This document shows, one piece after another, positions 24,516 through 32,989 of a stretch of 36,915 bases of DNA (its first letter is position 1; the number at the start of each line of letters is the position of its first letter). This DNA comes from Candidatus Heimdallarchaeota archaeon (lineage in GTDB: Archaea > Asgardarchaeota > Heimdallarchaeia > Heimdallarchaeales > Kariarchaeaceae). Below the pieces are notes generated by a model. The model made no database searches. It saw nothing but the letters and a program-made list of their open reading frames with translations, and was not told the DNA's origin. Location of the stretch: NCBI GenBank assembly GCA_015523565.1, contig WAKA01000060.1, forward strand, positions 1-36,915, written 5' to 3'. The position numbers and the translations under genes are program-made.

Positions 24516-25204
24516 TGTCTGATTTTTTGGATGGTTTAATAAAAATCCTCTCAGGTGACCCTGAAGTTTGGGAAATCGCATTTTTGAGCATAATTGTGTC
24601 TTGCACAGCTGTGGCTTTGGCATCACTTGTTGGTATACCACTTGGCATCTGGCTTGGTAGTTCCAAACGGTTTGGCGGTTTGTTTCCAACAACAATTCTC
24701 AATACTCTTATGGGCTTACCTCCTGTGGTGGTGGGGCTTGTGGTGTTCCTATTTTTAGCCTCAGAGGGTCCCTTGGGCAGTCTCCAACTTGTTTTTACCC
24801 CTCTTGCAATGGTTGTCGCCCAATTTGTCCTTACCTTGCCGATTGTTACCGGATTGACCAAATCTGCAATAGAAGATTTACCAGAAGAACTTCCCTTGCT
24901 TTTGCAGTCTCTTGGTGCAAGCCCTGTTCAACTAAAAAGTGAAGTGTGGAAGGAAGCTCGCCCTGGCATTGTCATTGGTGTTATCACTGCACTCGGTCGG
25001 GCTTTTTCTGAAGTGGGTGCCATCCTTATTGTTGGTGGTAATCTTAAAGGATATACCCGTGTCTTAACCACTGCAATTGTAACTGAGACAAGCAAGGGGA
25101 ATTATGGACTCTCACTCGCCTTGGGCACCCTTCTTTTTCTTATAAGCCTTAGTTTGACTGGTATGGTAACTTTCCTCCGTTACAAAATAAACGGATGGAC
25201 ATAA
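24509..25204 (+). CDS. tupB: Tungstate ABC transporter permease TupB
   Basis: 231 residues, about five to six TM helices. The EAA-type cytoplasmic loop (LGASPVQLKSEVWKEARPG) is followed by the strongly conserved FSEVGAILIVGGNLKGYTRV stretch and TTAIVTETSKGNYG, characteristic of TupB/WtpB permeases. Start at ATG 24509 overlaps the tupA end, so the two are translationally coupled. The ATPase gene is not immediate: a RAM-domain gene intervenes. Confidence 0.93.
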   Translation: MVVSDFLDGLIKILSGDPEVWEIAFLSIIVSCTAVALASLVGIPLGIWLGSSKRFGGLFPTTILNTLMGLPPVVVGLVVFLFLASEGPLGSLQLVFTPLAMVVAQFVLTLPIVTGLTKSAIEDLPEELPLLLQSLGASPVQLKSEVWKEARPGIVIGVITALGRAFSEVGAILIVGGNLKGYTRVLTTAIVTETSKGNYGLSLALGTLLFLISLSLTGMVTFLRYKINGWT

Positions 25205-25244
25205 TACTTAATAAGCCCATAATTACTTGATTATTTGAAAAAGA

Positions 25245-25472
25245 ATGGTAAAGGCTTATGTTTTCATAAAATGCAAAGCTAATAACCTCCCTGATGTAAA
25301 GGAACGACTGGAAAAAATCCCACAGGTCATTGAATGTGTCAGGTTGGTAAATGACTATGATTTTGTTGTTACTGTTGAAACTACAAATAGTAAATTCCTT
25401 CGTCCAATTGTGACATCCCAGATACGAACTATCCCTGAGGTCATAGAGACTATGACAATCATTTGTGTATGA
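25245..25472 (+). CDS. Stand-alone RAM-domain (Lrp/AsnC effector domain) protein
   Basis: 75 residues folding as a single beta-alpha-beta-beta-alpha-beta RAM domain: VKAYVFIKCKANNLPDVKER then the Gly/Asp turn LVNDYDFVVTVET and a final ETMTIICV strand. There is no helix-turn-helix, so it does not bind DNA alone; such proteins form octamers that bind small ligands or partner with Lrp-type regulators. A TATA-like ACTTAATAAG (about 25206-25215) gives it its own promoter. Its position between tupB and tupC suggests a role linked to transporter control, but this is inference. Confidence 0.85.
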   Translation: MVKAYVFIKCKANNLPDVKERLEKIPQVIECVRLVNDYDFVVTVETTNSKFLRPIVTSQIRTIPEVIETMTIICV

Positions 25473-25536
25473 CTTATTATGCTCTGGAAGGTTGATAAAA
25501 CATTATTAACAACGTTCTCTAATATTGATTTGAATA

Positions 25537-26289
25537 ATGCTTGAGTCGATTGCGGTAAAACATCTAAATTTGGAAATAAATGGGACTTTACTCCTATCCA
25601 ACATTTCTTTCACTATCAAGTCTGGTGACGTGCTAGTCACCTACGGTCCAAATGGTTCGGGGAAAAGCCTCCTCAACAAGACCCTTGGCTTTTTGATTTC
25701 CCCACAATCTGGTAGCATTTTCTGGGATGGTCAAGAGGTCTTTTCCGACGGGCAACTGTTGAAAGCAGAAGAGAAATTGAGAAGAAACATAGGTTTTGTT
25801 TGGCAACATCCTGTTTTCCTTACTGGAAATGTCAAGAAAAATATTGAAATGCCATTAATCCTCCAAGGTCTTCCAAAAAATGTTCGCGAGAAAAAAATTA
25901 AGGAACTCGCCATTGAATACCAAATTGACGACCTGCTCATGAGTAATCCACAAAAACTTTCTGGAGGGGAAAAACAACGTGTCTCATTTCTAAGGGCCAT
26001 TGTCCATGATCCGGATTTCCTCATTTTTGATGAACCGACTGCATCATTGGATCCTTCCTCAATTGTATGGTTTGAGGAAAAAATCCATGAACTCAAAAAA
26101 AATGGCAAGCTGATTGTTGTCACCACACATGATTTAGATCAAGCTAAACGTGTGGGAACAAAGCTGGCAGTTTTGATTTCTGGAAAAATCATGGAATACG
26201 GCAAGTTGGATCATGTTCTTCATCATCCTGAAAATGATCTTGTCAAATCTTATCTTCGCGGTGACCTCAAGGCTTTGATTTCACAATAA
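25537..26289 (+). CDS. tupC: Tungstate ABC transporter ATP-binding protein TupC
   Basis: 250 residues. Walker A GPNGSGKS, signature LSGGEKQRVSF, Walker B FLIFDEPTASLDP and switch HDLDQAKRV. The tip of the coupling region (QHPVFLTGNVKKNIEMPL) fits ATPases of the tungstate/molybdate group. It lacks a regulatory C-terminal MOP domain. A separate promoter-like element (CATTATTAAC, 25501-25510) precedes it, so it can be expressed apart from tupAB. Confidence 0.92.
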   Translation: MLESIAVKHLNLEINGTLLLSNISFTIKSGDVLVTYGPNGSGKSLLNKTLGFLISPQSGSIFWDGQEVFSDGQLLKAEEKLRRNIGFVWQHPVFLTGNVKKNIEMPLILQGLPKNVREKKIKELAIEYQIDDLLMSNPQKLSGGEKQRVSFLRAIVHDPDFLIFDEPTASLDPSSIVWFEEKIHELKKNGKLIVVTTHDLDQAKRVGTKLAVLISGKIMEYGKLDHVLHHPENDLVKSYLRGDLKALISQ

Positions 26290-26324
26290 AATTTCTTTTT
26301 CCAAATGTTGTTAAAAAGTCTTAT

Positions 26325-26792
26325 ATGCCTGAAATTTATTTTACAACTGTGGTTCACAAGGTTCCACTGGCGTACAATAACAAGGAAAAATTCCGTTTTG
26401 GAGTTGGTTATGAGGAAGTTCCAATTGACAAGATTGAATTAACCATGGCCTTCTTTGCTTGGTATATTTCTGCTTATGTAATTTTAGGTTTTCCTGAAAC
26501 TTATGAAAGGCATGGTCCGATTGTTTATGCTGTGGCTATTCTTTTTGTGGTTATTCAATGGCGTTATTTTTTCTCCCTCTTTGCTTACTTGACAATTTAT
26601 ACTTATGTTTGGCCTTATATTGGGATATTTTATTATGCAATACCCCTTTTTGTCCTTCCTTCTTTGGCAAATTTAGAAAATTACATGATCAAGGTGATGA
26701 AGGCACTTCAATCCCCATATGACCTATATCCCTATGAATCATTGCTTGATGAACCTTTAAGTGAAGTAACTCCTTTTATTCAGGAAGATTGA
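26325..26792 (+). CDS. Small polytopic membrane protein, unknown function
   Basis: 155 residues with about four hydrophobic segments: MAFFAWYISAYVILGF, IVYAVAILFVVIQW, FFSLFAYLTIYTYVW and IGIFYYAIPLFVLPSLA. The N-terminal 40 residues and the C-terminal 40 are polar, the latter acidic. Aromatic content is unusually high. It is separated by 35 nt from tupC and could be read from the same transcript or from an A/T-rich element around 26285-26317. The family is not recognised. Confidence 0.7.
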   Translation: MPEIYFTTVVHKVPLAYNNKEKFRFGVGYEEVPIDKIELTMAFFAWYISAYVILGFPETYERHGPIVYAVAILFVVIQWRYFFSLFAYLTIYTYVWPYIGIFYYAIPLFVLPSLANLENYMIKVMKALQSPYDLYPYESLLDEPLSEVTPFIQED

Positions 26793-26858
26793 ACTTCCCA
26801 CTTGTTAGCACTTATAAGCGCATCATTTCAACTAGGGTTATTGAAATGAGGAATTTAC

Positions 26859-27773
26859 ATGGCATTTTCAGAATCTGATGAACTTATTGCATATGGAAGC
26901 CTGACGGCAGTTGCAATGATTTGGGGGTTAAGTTGGCCTGCAGGACGGTTTTTGGCTCTTGAATTTGGCTCAAAAGTCTTGACTGCGGCATTCATTCGTT
27001 TTACGTTTGCTGTTCCTTTCCTTTTCATATTTGCTAAATTATTTACTGGGACAATAAAGGTTGAAAAAAAGTTGCATAAATCATTGATACTTTTTGGTCT
27101 TCTCCAAATCTCGCTCTACAATTTTTTCTATTTGACAGGCTTGAGATTCACAAGTGCTTCTGATGCATCACTTGTTATTGCCATAAATCCTTTGCTGACA
27201 GCCATCATTTCCTCGTTTCTCTATGCAGATGAAAAGTTGACCCTTAGGAAAGTTCTTGGTTTCCTGATTGCCTTTGCAGGGGAGTTCCTGATATTTATGT
27301 TCTCCCCCAATTCGAATGTGGAAAATCGTATCTTGGGGAATGTTGTGATCTTTCTGGCCGCATTGGTGTGGGCTACATACTCTTCATTTTCCCGACCGAT
27401 CTACCAAAAAATTCCTCCCTTGAGGTTTCAAGCTTGGGCTTCATTCTATGGGTGGTTGGCGTTGGGTATTTTTGCATTGGTTGAAAAACCGTGGACTGTT
27501 TCCCCATCTTCCACTTCATGGGCTATCCTTGCATATTTAGGTATCCTTTCTGCGGCGCTGGCAAACACCATCTTCTCATTTGGCATAAAAAAAATTGGTC
27601 CCTCCCGAACCTCAATCTTTGTTAATATGGTTCCATTGTTTGGCATAACCTTTTCCTTCTTCCTTTTGGACGAGGAATTCTCTTACTGGTATTTAGTCGC
27701 CTTTGTATTGGTTGTCACAGGCATCAACTTGGTGACACGTTCAAAACCGCGACCTCCTGACGAAATGAGTTGA
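26859..27773 (+). CDS. EamA/DMT superfamily transporter
   Basis: 304 residues with about ten TM helices in two EamA halves. Typical landmarks: MIWGLSWPAGRFLALE in helix 1, FFYLTGLRFTSASDASLVIA, INPLLTAIISSFLYADEKLT near the end of the first half, and the matching second-half stretch GPSRTSIFVNMVPLFGITFS, ending LDEEFS. Members export amino acids or metabolites; the substrate is not predictable. GAGG lies 8 nt before the ATG. Confidence 0.88.
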   Translation: MAFSESDELIAYGSLTAVAMIWGLSWPAGRFLALEFGSKVLTAAFIRFTFAVPFLFIFAKLFTGTIKVEKKLHKSLILFGLLQISLYNFFYLTGLRFTSASDASLVIAINPLLTAIISSFLYADEKLTLRKVLGFLIAFAGEFLIFMFSPNSNVENRILGNVVIFLAALVWATYSSFSRPIYQKIPPLRFQAWASFYGWLALGIFALVEKPWTVSPSSTSWAILAYLGILSAALANTIFSFGIKKIGPSRTSIFVNMVPLFGITFSFFLLDEEFSYWYLVAFVLVVTGINLVTRSKPRPPDEMS

Positions 27774-27835
27774 AATCTCTAGTGCAACCTTTAGTTAATT
27801 TAAAATAACGCGGGATTGTAGTCAATCTTGTACAA

Positions 27836-28249
27836 ATGAGCAAGCGAATTACTACTTACAGAGGAAAAACTCTCAAAGAGCTTCAACAAATGAGCTTGGA
27901 TGAGGTTGTGGAACTTCTCCCTGCAAGACAAAGAAGAAGCTTAAAACGCCCTCAATACTGGAACCATGAAAGGAAGAAACTGCTTAAGGATCTCAGAGAA
28001 GCAAAGAAAGCAATGGAAAAAGGTCAACAGGTGGTGGTTCGAACCCATCTGCGTGATTTTATTGTTCTTCCTGAATTTGTCGGATTGACCGTTGAAATCC
28101 ATAATGGTAAGGAGTTTGTTCCAGTTGAGCTGACTTTGGATAAGGTCGGTGACTATTTCGCCGAATTCGCCCATTCCAGGAAGGTTGTCAAACACTCCGC
28201 CCCTGGTATCGGTGCAACTCGGTCATCTATGTTCGTACCACTCAAATAA
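27836..28249 (+). CDS. rps19: Ribosomal protein uS19
   Basis: 137 residues, archaeal/eukaryotic-type uS19 with the N-terminal extension TTYRGKTLKELQQMSLDEVV and the conserved RTHLRDFIVLPEFVGLTVEI, GKEFVPVE and HSAPGIGATRSS motifs. It binds 16S rRNA in the small-subunit head. A TATA-like AATTTAAAATAAC (about 27797-27809) lies at leaderless-type distance. Only uL22 follows it; uL2 and uS3, its usual S10-type operon neighbours, are not present. Confidence 0.97.
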   Translation: MSKRITTYRGKTLKELQQMSLDEVVELLPARQRRSLKRPQYWNHERKKLLKDLREAKKAMEKGQQVVVRTHLRDFIVLPEFVGLTVEIHNGKEFVPVELTLDKVGDYFAEFAHSRKVVKHSAPGIGATRSSMFVPLK

Positions 28250-28260
28250 GGTGAATTATC

Positions 28261-28725
28261 ATGGCAAAACGATTTGGCTATTCTGTTATCGGTCTTGACC
28301 CCGACAAAACAGCACTTGCATCAGGAAGGGAATTGGACATTTCCCATAAGCACGCACGTGAAATATGCAATACCATAAAAGGTATGTTCTTGGATGAGGC
28401 AAAGGAATATTTGGAAAAAGTCATCAAAATGGAACGTTCTGTTCCTTTCAAGAGACATCACAAAAAGGTCGGTCATCGATCTGACCTTGTTGGCTGGCAT
28501 ACTGGTAGATATCCTGTCAAGGCCGCAAGCAAAATTCTTGAAGTTCTTGAAAACGTTGAGAAGAATGCCGAATTCAAAGGTCTTGAAATTGATCGGCTTC
28601 AAATCATCCATGCCGCAAGCCAAAAGGGAAGGGCATTGAAAAGGGTATTTTACAGGGCATTCAGGACATCCTCTGCCAAAAACAATATCCTGACACATGT
28701 AGAAATTGCTGTTGAAGAAAGGTAA
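28261..28725 (+). CDS. rpl22: Ribosomal protein uL22
   Basis: 154 residues. Archaeal L22 features: SGRELDISHKHAREICNTIK, VPFKRHHKKVGHR, GRYPVKAASKILEVLENVEK and the loop that lines the exit tunnel before the final VEIAVEE strand. AAGGTGA sits 6 nt before the ATG. Eleven nucleotides separate it from uS19, so the two are co-transcribed, and Cbf5 follows after 4 nt. Confidence 0.97.
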   Translation: MAKRFGYSVIGLDPDKTALASGRELDISHKHAREICNTIKGMFLDEAKEYLEKVIKMERSVPFKRHHKKVGHRSDLVGWHTGRYPVKAASKILEVLENVEKNAEFKGLEIDRLQIIHAASQKGRALKRVFYRAFRTSSAKNNILTHVEIAVEER

Positions 28726-28729
28726 ATAA

Positions 28730-29707
28730 ATGAAGGACTTAGGTTTCCATTCTGAAATAATTTGGCTTGACTATGATTCATTTCAACAAAACAGAAATGA
28801 GAATGTTGGCTATCATTTAGACCAGAGACCTATTGAATTATTATTCAAAATAGGTTTAATCAACTTGGACAAGCCCGCTGGTCCGACTTCACATGATGTT
28901 GTGGCAACGGTCAAAAAAATCTTGGAAGTCAAAAAAGCAGGTCATTCTGGAACCTTGGATCCAAACGTAAGTGGTATTCTCCCCATTGGGCTAAATAATG
29001 CCACAAAAATCTTGCATACATTTCACCTAATCCCAAAAAATTATGTCTGCAATATGGAAGTCCATGACAAAACAAAGGACGTGGATTGGGAAGAATATTT
29101 TCAAGAATTCACAGGCTTGATTTATCAGTATCCCCCTTTGGAATCCAACGTGAAACGGAGGTTACGAAAGCGAACAATCTATTCCCTCGAATTTTTAGAA
29201 AAAAGCCTCTCCGAGGTTTTATTCACTGTCGAATGTGAGGCAGGCACTTACATTAGGACTCTTTGCATCGACTTGGGAAGGGCAAGCGGAGTTGGTGCCC
29301 ATATGAGGGAATTACGCAGAATCAAAACAGGACCATTTGACGAAACATCTCGCGTTACACTGCACAATCTCTTTGATGCCTATATGGACTATAAAGAGAC
29401 TGGTGATGAAAAGGGGCTGAGGAACACTATTCTCCCAATTGAATTTGGTACTTCCCACCTCCCTGAGCTGGTAGTCAAAAACTCTGCTGTTTGGAACCTG
29501 TGCCATGGAGTAAGGCTTGGAACATCTGGAATTCTTGGATTTTCACAAAACATCAATCAGGAAAAGATAGTGGCAGTGAAAACCGCGAAAGGTGAACTGA
29601 TAGGTCTTGGAACCCTGCTTATTCCAGCTTCAGACCTTCAAAAAGAACATCATTCCGCATTCAAGATTGATTCGGTAATTATGCCACAAGATCTCTATCC
29701 TAGATAA
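28730..29707 (+). CDS. cbf5: H/ACA RNP pseudouridine synthase Cbf5 (TruB family)
   Basis: 325 residues. The catalytic motif AGHSGTLDPNVSG contains the nucleophilic Asp (D77). INLDKPAGPTSHDVV, YPPLESNVKRRLRKRTIY, CEAGTYIRTLCIDLG and GAHMRELRRIKTGPF follow in TruB order. The C-terminal ~75 residues form a PUA domain (LCHGVRLGTSGI and VAVKTAKGELIGLGT). Cbf5 modifies rRNA guided by H/ACA RNAs with Nop10, Gar1 and L7Ae and can act on tRNA U55. It is tightly linked to uL22; eL14, a frequent neighbour of Cbf5 in archaea, lies next. Confidence 0.96.
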   Translation: MKDLGFHSEIIWLDYDSFQQNRNENVGYHLDQRPIELLFKIGLINLDKPAGPTSHDVVATVKKILEVKKAGHSGTLDPNVSGILPIGLNNATKILHTFHLIPKNYVCNMEVHDKTKDVDWEEYFQEFTGLIYQYPPLESNVKRRLRKRTIYSLEFLEKSLSEVLFTVECEAGTYIRTLCIDLGRASGVGAHMRELRRIKTGPFDETSRVTLHNLFDAYMDYKETGDEKGLRNTILPIEFGTSHLPELVVKNSAVWNLCHGVRLGTSGILGFSQNINQEKIVAVKTAKGELIGLGTLLIPASDLQKEHHSAFKIDSVIMPQDLYPR

Positions 29708-29724
29708 GCGAAGGTTTCTTCAAC

Positions 29725-29800
29725 TTTTTAAAGGTAAATGGGAAAGGTAAATTATCATCGCCTGCAAGATATTGCAGGGGCGAGAAGGATGGTATGAACT
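29725..29800 (+). promoter_or_regulatory. Promoter and hairpin leader of eL14
   Basis: A TATA-like TTTTTAAAGG stretch (about 29725-29734) predicts a start near 29755, giving a ~45-nt leader. Within it CCTGCAA (29761-29767) and TTGCAGG (29772-29778) form a perfect 7-bp stem with a GATA loop. Most genes in this window look leaderless, so a structured leader here may be a translational control site. Confidence 0.5.
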
Positions 29801-30061
29801 ATGGCTGTAAGCGTAGGAAGAGTTGTAAGAAAAGTTGCTGGAAGAGAAGCAGGAAAACCCGCTGTGATTGTCAAATTCATTGACAAGAATTTTGCCCTGA
29901 TAACGGGTGCTGGCTTATCCAAAGTCAAAAGAAGAAGGGTAAATATCAATCACATCGAACCTACCCCTGTCAAACTAGACATTAAACAAGAGGCTTCTGA
30001 TGACGAGGTTGCAAAAGCAATCAAGGAAAACCCAGAAGCATCCAAAATTTTTGAGCTATAA
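29801..30061 (+). CDS. rpl14e: Ribosomal protein eL14
   Basis: 86 residues. KOW-type start [20 protein letters not shown] followed by [14 protein letters not shown] and the basic [14 protein letters not shown] strand, typical of archaeal L14e; an acidic C-terminal helix closes it. The ATG follows a hairpin leader. eL14 is absent from several archaeal lineages but present in Asgard, TACK and some euryarchaeal groups. Confidence 0.95.
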   Translation: MAVSVGRVVRKVAGREAGKPAVIVKFIDKNFALITGAGLSKVKRRRVNINHIEPTPVKLDIKQEASDDEVAKAIKENPEASKIFEL

Positions 30062-30125
30062 ATTTCCATTTTCTTATATAGGCTAGATAAGTAATATATT
30101 GCTGAAAACATCAAGTGTATTTGAA

Positions 30126-30923
30126 GTGAAACTGCTAAAAAACCGTAAAGCCGCATCAAACATTGTTGCCACCATGTTAATATTCACCATGATGGTTGTT
30201 TCAATGGCACTGCTTTACTCCAGAATCTCCCCGACAGTCATTGGATACAGTGCAGAAACAAGTGCTAACAACCAAGAGTTCATTTTCTTGAATATTGAAA
30301 CCCAAGTGACGCGCTTGGCAACCCTTCCCCCAAGCAGTGTTGCCACTGTCAATGTCCTTTCGAATGGGGCAAGGTATGATGTCATTAACGGTAAAAATGT
30401 AACCATTGGTGTCGGTGGTGCAAACAGCACCCTTTATGCCACTCCATTGGGAATGTTCAAGGCATATTTGAATAAGTCCTATCAGGACGTGTCGAGATCC
30501 CATTATTTGGCTGACGGTCTTGAAGAGAACACCATGTTGATGAATGACAGCTCTTCCAACTATGTGTTCGGAATCTCAAGAGCTGAAATCAAGGTGGGCA
30601 ATGCAACCTATTGGCAGTATTTCCGTGGAAAGATAAGCTTTATCCAAAACAATGGCATTTATACGCTGAACATCATCTTTTATCTTATTCGTTCCAATGC
30701 CGCAGATTTTCCTCTTTCCCTTGCCCAATGGGTTCTTAAATTAAGAAGGGGTGAACCTACCATCACTTCCACAAAAATTCAGGCGAACGTAAATGGAATA
30801 ACGGTCAATCAAACTGCGACACATACTGACACTTCATTGGAGACCTATAATTTTGGTGGTATCCCTGCAGGTACAGTTGTCACTGTCAATTTTATTGAAA
30901 TCCCCATCTATTATGAAATTTAG
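30126..30923 (+). CDS. Archaeal type IV pilin-like / archaellin-like secreted protein
   Basis: 265 residues from a GTG at 30126 (a TTG at 30099 would add 9). The N-terminus KLLKNRKAASNIVATMLIF, then TMMVVSMALLY, is a class III signal: basic n-region, cleavage expected after KA, then a long hydrophobic pilin helix. The ectodomain is beta-rich with several NxS/T sequons. TATA-like sequence at 30091-30101 lies about 30 nt before the GTG. It may be a pilus subunit or a membrane-anchored surface protein; no pilus assembly genes are adjacent. Confidence 0.75.
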   Translation: MKLLKNRKAASNIVATMLIFTMMVVSMALLYSRISPTVIGYSAETSANNQEFIFLNIETQVTRLATLPPSSVATVNVLSNGARYDVINGKNVTIGVGGANSTLYATPLGMFKAYLNKSYQDVSRSHYLADGLEENTMLMNDSSSNYVFGISRAEIKVGNATYWQYFRGKISFIQNNGIYTLNIIFYLIRSNAADFPLSLAQWVLKLRRGEPTITSTKIQANVNGITVNQTATHTDTSLETYNFGGIPAGTVVTVNFIEIPIYYEI

Positions 30924-30937
30924 ATTTCCCCAGTCCA

Positions 30938-31849
30938 TTAGGCAAAATGATCCCAACCCCTGCATTCAATTTCTTTGTTTTCCAACCAGATTCCCCTTTC
31001 CTTTTTTAACCTCCCAATCAACAACGCTCCTTTCACTTCCTCTTCTGCAATAAACAAAATGCCATATTCTTCCCCACCAAAAAAGACAGATTCTTGCCAT
31101 TCACTGCCTAATCCATGGATCGTATTACCCAATATTGCCTTTTTATCCAATTCAATCCCATAGCCTGACCCTTCAACCAAACTGCACAACGTCAAGGCAA
31201 GACCGTCACTGCAATCCATGCTTGATTTTATGTTGTATTTTCCTGAGATTTTCAAAAAGTCAATCTGTAGCTTTGGATAATTGAAATATCTTTTCACAAG
31301 ATCTATTTCGCCCTCCTCCTGTCCTGTCAATATCCTATAACCTTTTGCTGAAGAACCAAAAGGTGGTCCCATCCAATATATCTGGTCGTTCTCATTACAA
31401 TTTTCACTATGCCTAGGAATTGGCATTGATTTGGAGATTCCTATTGCCACTACATCCAACATCATTTCTTTTGTTCTGTTCAGGTCACCCCCATAAAATT
31501 TCACAGAATACGTATCACATGCCTCCTTTATGCCCTGCAGTATTTCCATTGATTCATTGACACCAAAGTCTGGAGGCAAACCAATGGAGACAATTACTTG
31601 CTTGGGGTGGGCTCCTTTTGCCACAATGTCACTTAATGCTGCAATTGTTGCCTTGTAACCACATGCATGCCAAGGCATTTTTTCTGGCTTGTCACTGCTT
31701 TCCACAAATCCATCCACATTTGAAATAAGAAACGCTTCACTGTCAACCTTCATTGCAAACGCATCATCATCAATCGATAGTATTGACTTGTCAACATATT
31801 TCCTTGCAATTTCTATCCATTCTTTTTCGCTAATGTCTTTTATTCTCAT
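30938..31849 (-). CDS. thiL: Thiamine-monophosphate kinase-like protein ThiL
   Basis: 303 residues of the AIRS/PurM-like ATP-binding fold. It has a SIDDDAFAM acidic motif near the N-terminus, NVDGFVE, CGYKATIAALSDIVAKGAHP, YGGDLNR, SMDCSDGLALTL and a GGEEYGILF strand. These match ThiL, which phosphorylates thiamine monophosphate to the diphosphate. The GGAG before the ATG is 8 nt away. It is the last gene of a three-gene operon with PurP homologues; the purine intermediate AIR is also the thiamine pyrimidine precursor, which gives a metabolic link (inference). Confidence 0.85.
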   Translation of the reverse strand: MRIKDISEKEWIEIARKYVDKSILSIDDDAFAMKVDSEAFLISNVDGFVESSDKPEKMPWHACGYKATIAALSDIVAKGAHPKQVIVSIGLPPDFGVNESMEILQGIKEACDTYSVKFYGGDLNRTKEMMLDVVAIGISKSMPIPRHSENCNENDQIYWMGPPFGSSAKGYRILTGQEEGEIDLVKRYFNYPKLQIDFLKISGKYNIKSSMDCSDGLALTLCSLVEGSGYGIELDKKAILGNTIHGLGSEWQESVFFGGEEYGILFIAEEEVKGALLIGRLKKERGIWLENKEIECRGWDHFA

Positions 31850-31861
31850 GCAGAAACTCCT

Positions 31862-32989
31862 TCACGTACAGATTTTTTCAAGCTCTCCTTTTTCCAGCGC
31901 CAATTGCACTTCCATTGCAATCCGATCCCCATAACTCAATGTGTCGATGTAAAGGTAGCCCGTGTATGGGGTAAACTGTGTTCCTGGCGATCCAGGAATT
32001 CTTAATGATGCATCAAAAATCACAATTTCCTCTCTTCCCTTTTCAGGCACTACCGCTCCCTGTAATCCAAATGCCCCTATTATTCCAGGCTTGGCAATCC
32101 TTTGTGTTGTTCTTACAAATTTCCATCCCATTTCCATTGCCTTTTCAATCAGGCTTTCCTTTATGGTCACAGTATAATGTCCTGTTTCTATAATCTTTAT
32201 GCCAACCTTGTCCAAAATTTGTAATTGTTGACTTGCAGGCAACCTCAAAATCCCATCCAAATTTGTCTGCCTTCGGGTGTCAGTTCCCATGAATTCCAAT
32301 TCATCAGTTAAGGGGGAGTAAAAGAAATTAAAGTTTACCTGTGCTCCTAATGCGAATTCTTCAATCACCGCATTTCTCAGGGACTCTTCTGTGATTATCC
32401 CTTTGTTTATCATCTCTTCACTTTTCTTCTTATAGCTTTCATAGTCGTTTACAAAGAAAAATGCCCGTTCATAACCCCTTATGGCTTCATTTGCCTTGAC
32501 AATGCAAAGTCTGTCAATGGCTTGCGGCCTATCAAAAATCTTTGGTATTCTGATGCCTGCCTCTTTCAAAATATGGTACTGGTTGAATGGTTGGTCTCTT
32601 TCCTCCAATTTCAACATGGTTCGTGTTCCAATGATTGGAACCCTGAATTCATTTTCTATTTCATCAAAATTACAGTAAACCCAAAAATACCTGTTATGCA
32701 CAAACAATGCATTGTTTTGTCTTAATTGCTCCTGAACTTCTGGTTTTACGATGTCTGCAAACTTATCTAGGACTATCGTCTCATCAACAATTCCCTTTCC
32801 GTTCCTTCTTTTGTAGTAATCTGTATAGGTTTTTTCCCTTCCTCTCTGACAAACCACAAGCGTTTTGAACCCTGCTTTTTTTGCCCCTCTGCATACGTCC
32901 AATGCCGAATGTCCCCCTAAAACCGCAATAGTTATGCTGTCCTTGTCATATTTCCCCAATATTTGCCTTATCTCGTCTTTGTCAATCAT
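31862..32989 (-). CDS. PurP paralogue (ATP-grasp, FAICAR-synthetase-like)
   Basis: 375 residues. It has the PurP N-terminal fold (ITIAVLGGHSALDVCRGAKK, then CQRGREKTYTDYY) and ATP-grasp core (MLKLEERDQPFNQYHILKEA, GIRIPK, YERAFFFVNDYESY, GTDTRRQTNLDGILRLP, FDASLRIPGSPG). It belongs to the second PurP subgroup found beside PurP in several archaea, marked by GREKTY, rather than the biochemically characterised one. Function may be a distinct step or a partner of PurP. It overlaps the upstream purP by 4 nt. Confidence 0.85.
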   Translation of the reverse strand: MIDKDEIRQILGKYDKDSITIAVLGGHSALDVCRGAKKAGFKTLVVCQRGREKTYTDYYKRRNGKGIVDETIVLDKFADIVKPEVQEQLRQNNALFVHNRYFWVYCNFDEIENEFRVPIIGTRTMLKLEERDQPFNQYHILKEAGIRIPKIFDRPQAIDRLCIVKANEAIRGYERAFFFVNDYESYKKKSEEMINKGIITEESLRNAVIEEFALGAQVNFNFFYSPLTDELEFMGTDTRRQTNLDGILRLPASQQLQILDKVGIKIIETGHYTVTIKESLIEKAMEMGWKFVRTTQRIAKPGIIGAFGLQGAVVPEKGREEIVIFDASLRIPGSPGTQFTPYTGYLYIDTLSYGDRIAMEVQLALEKGELEKICT

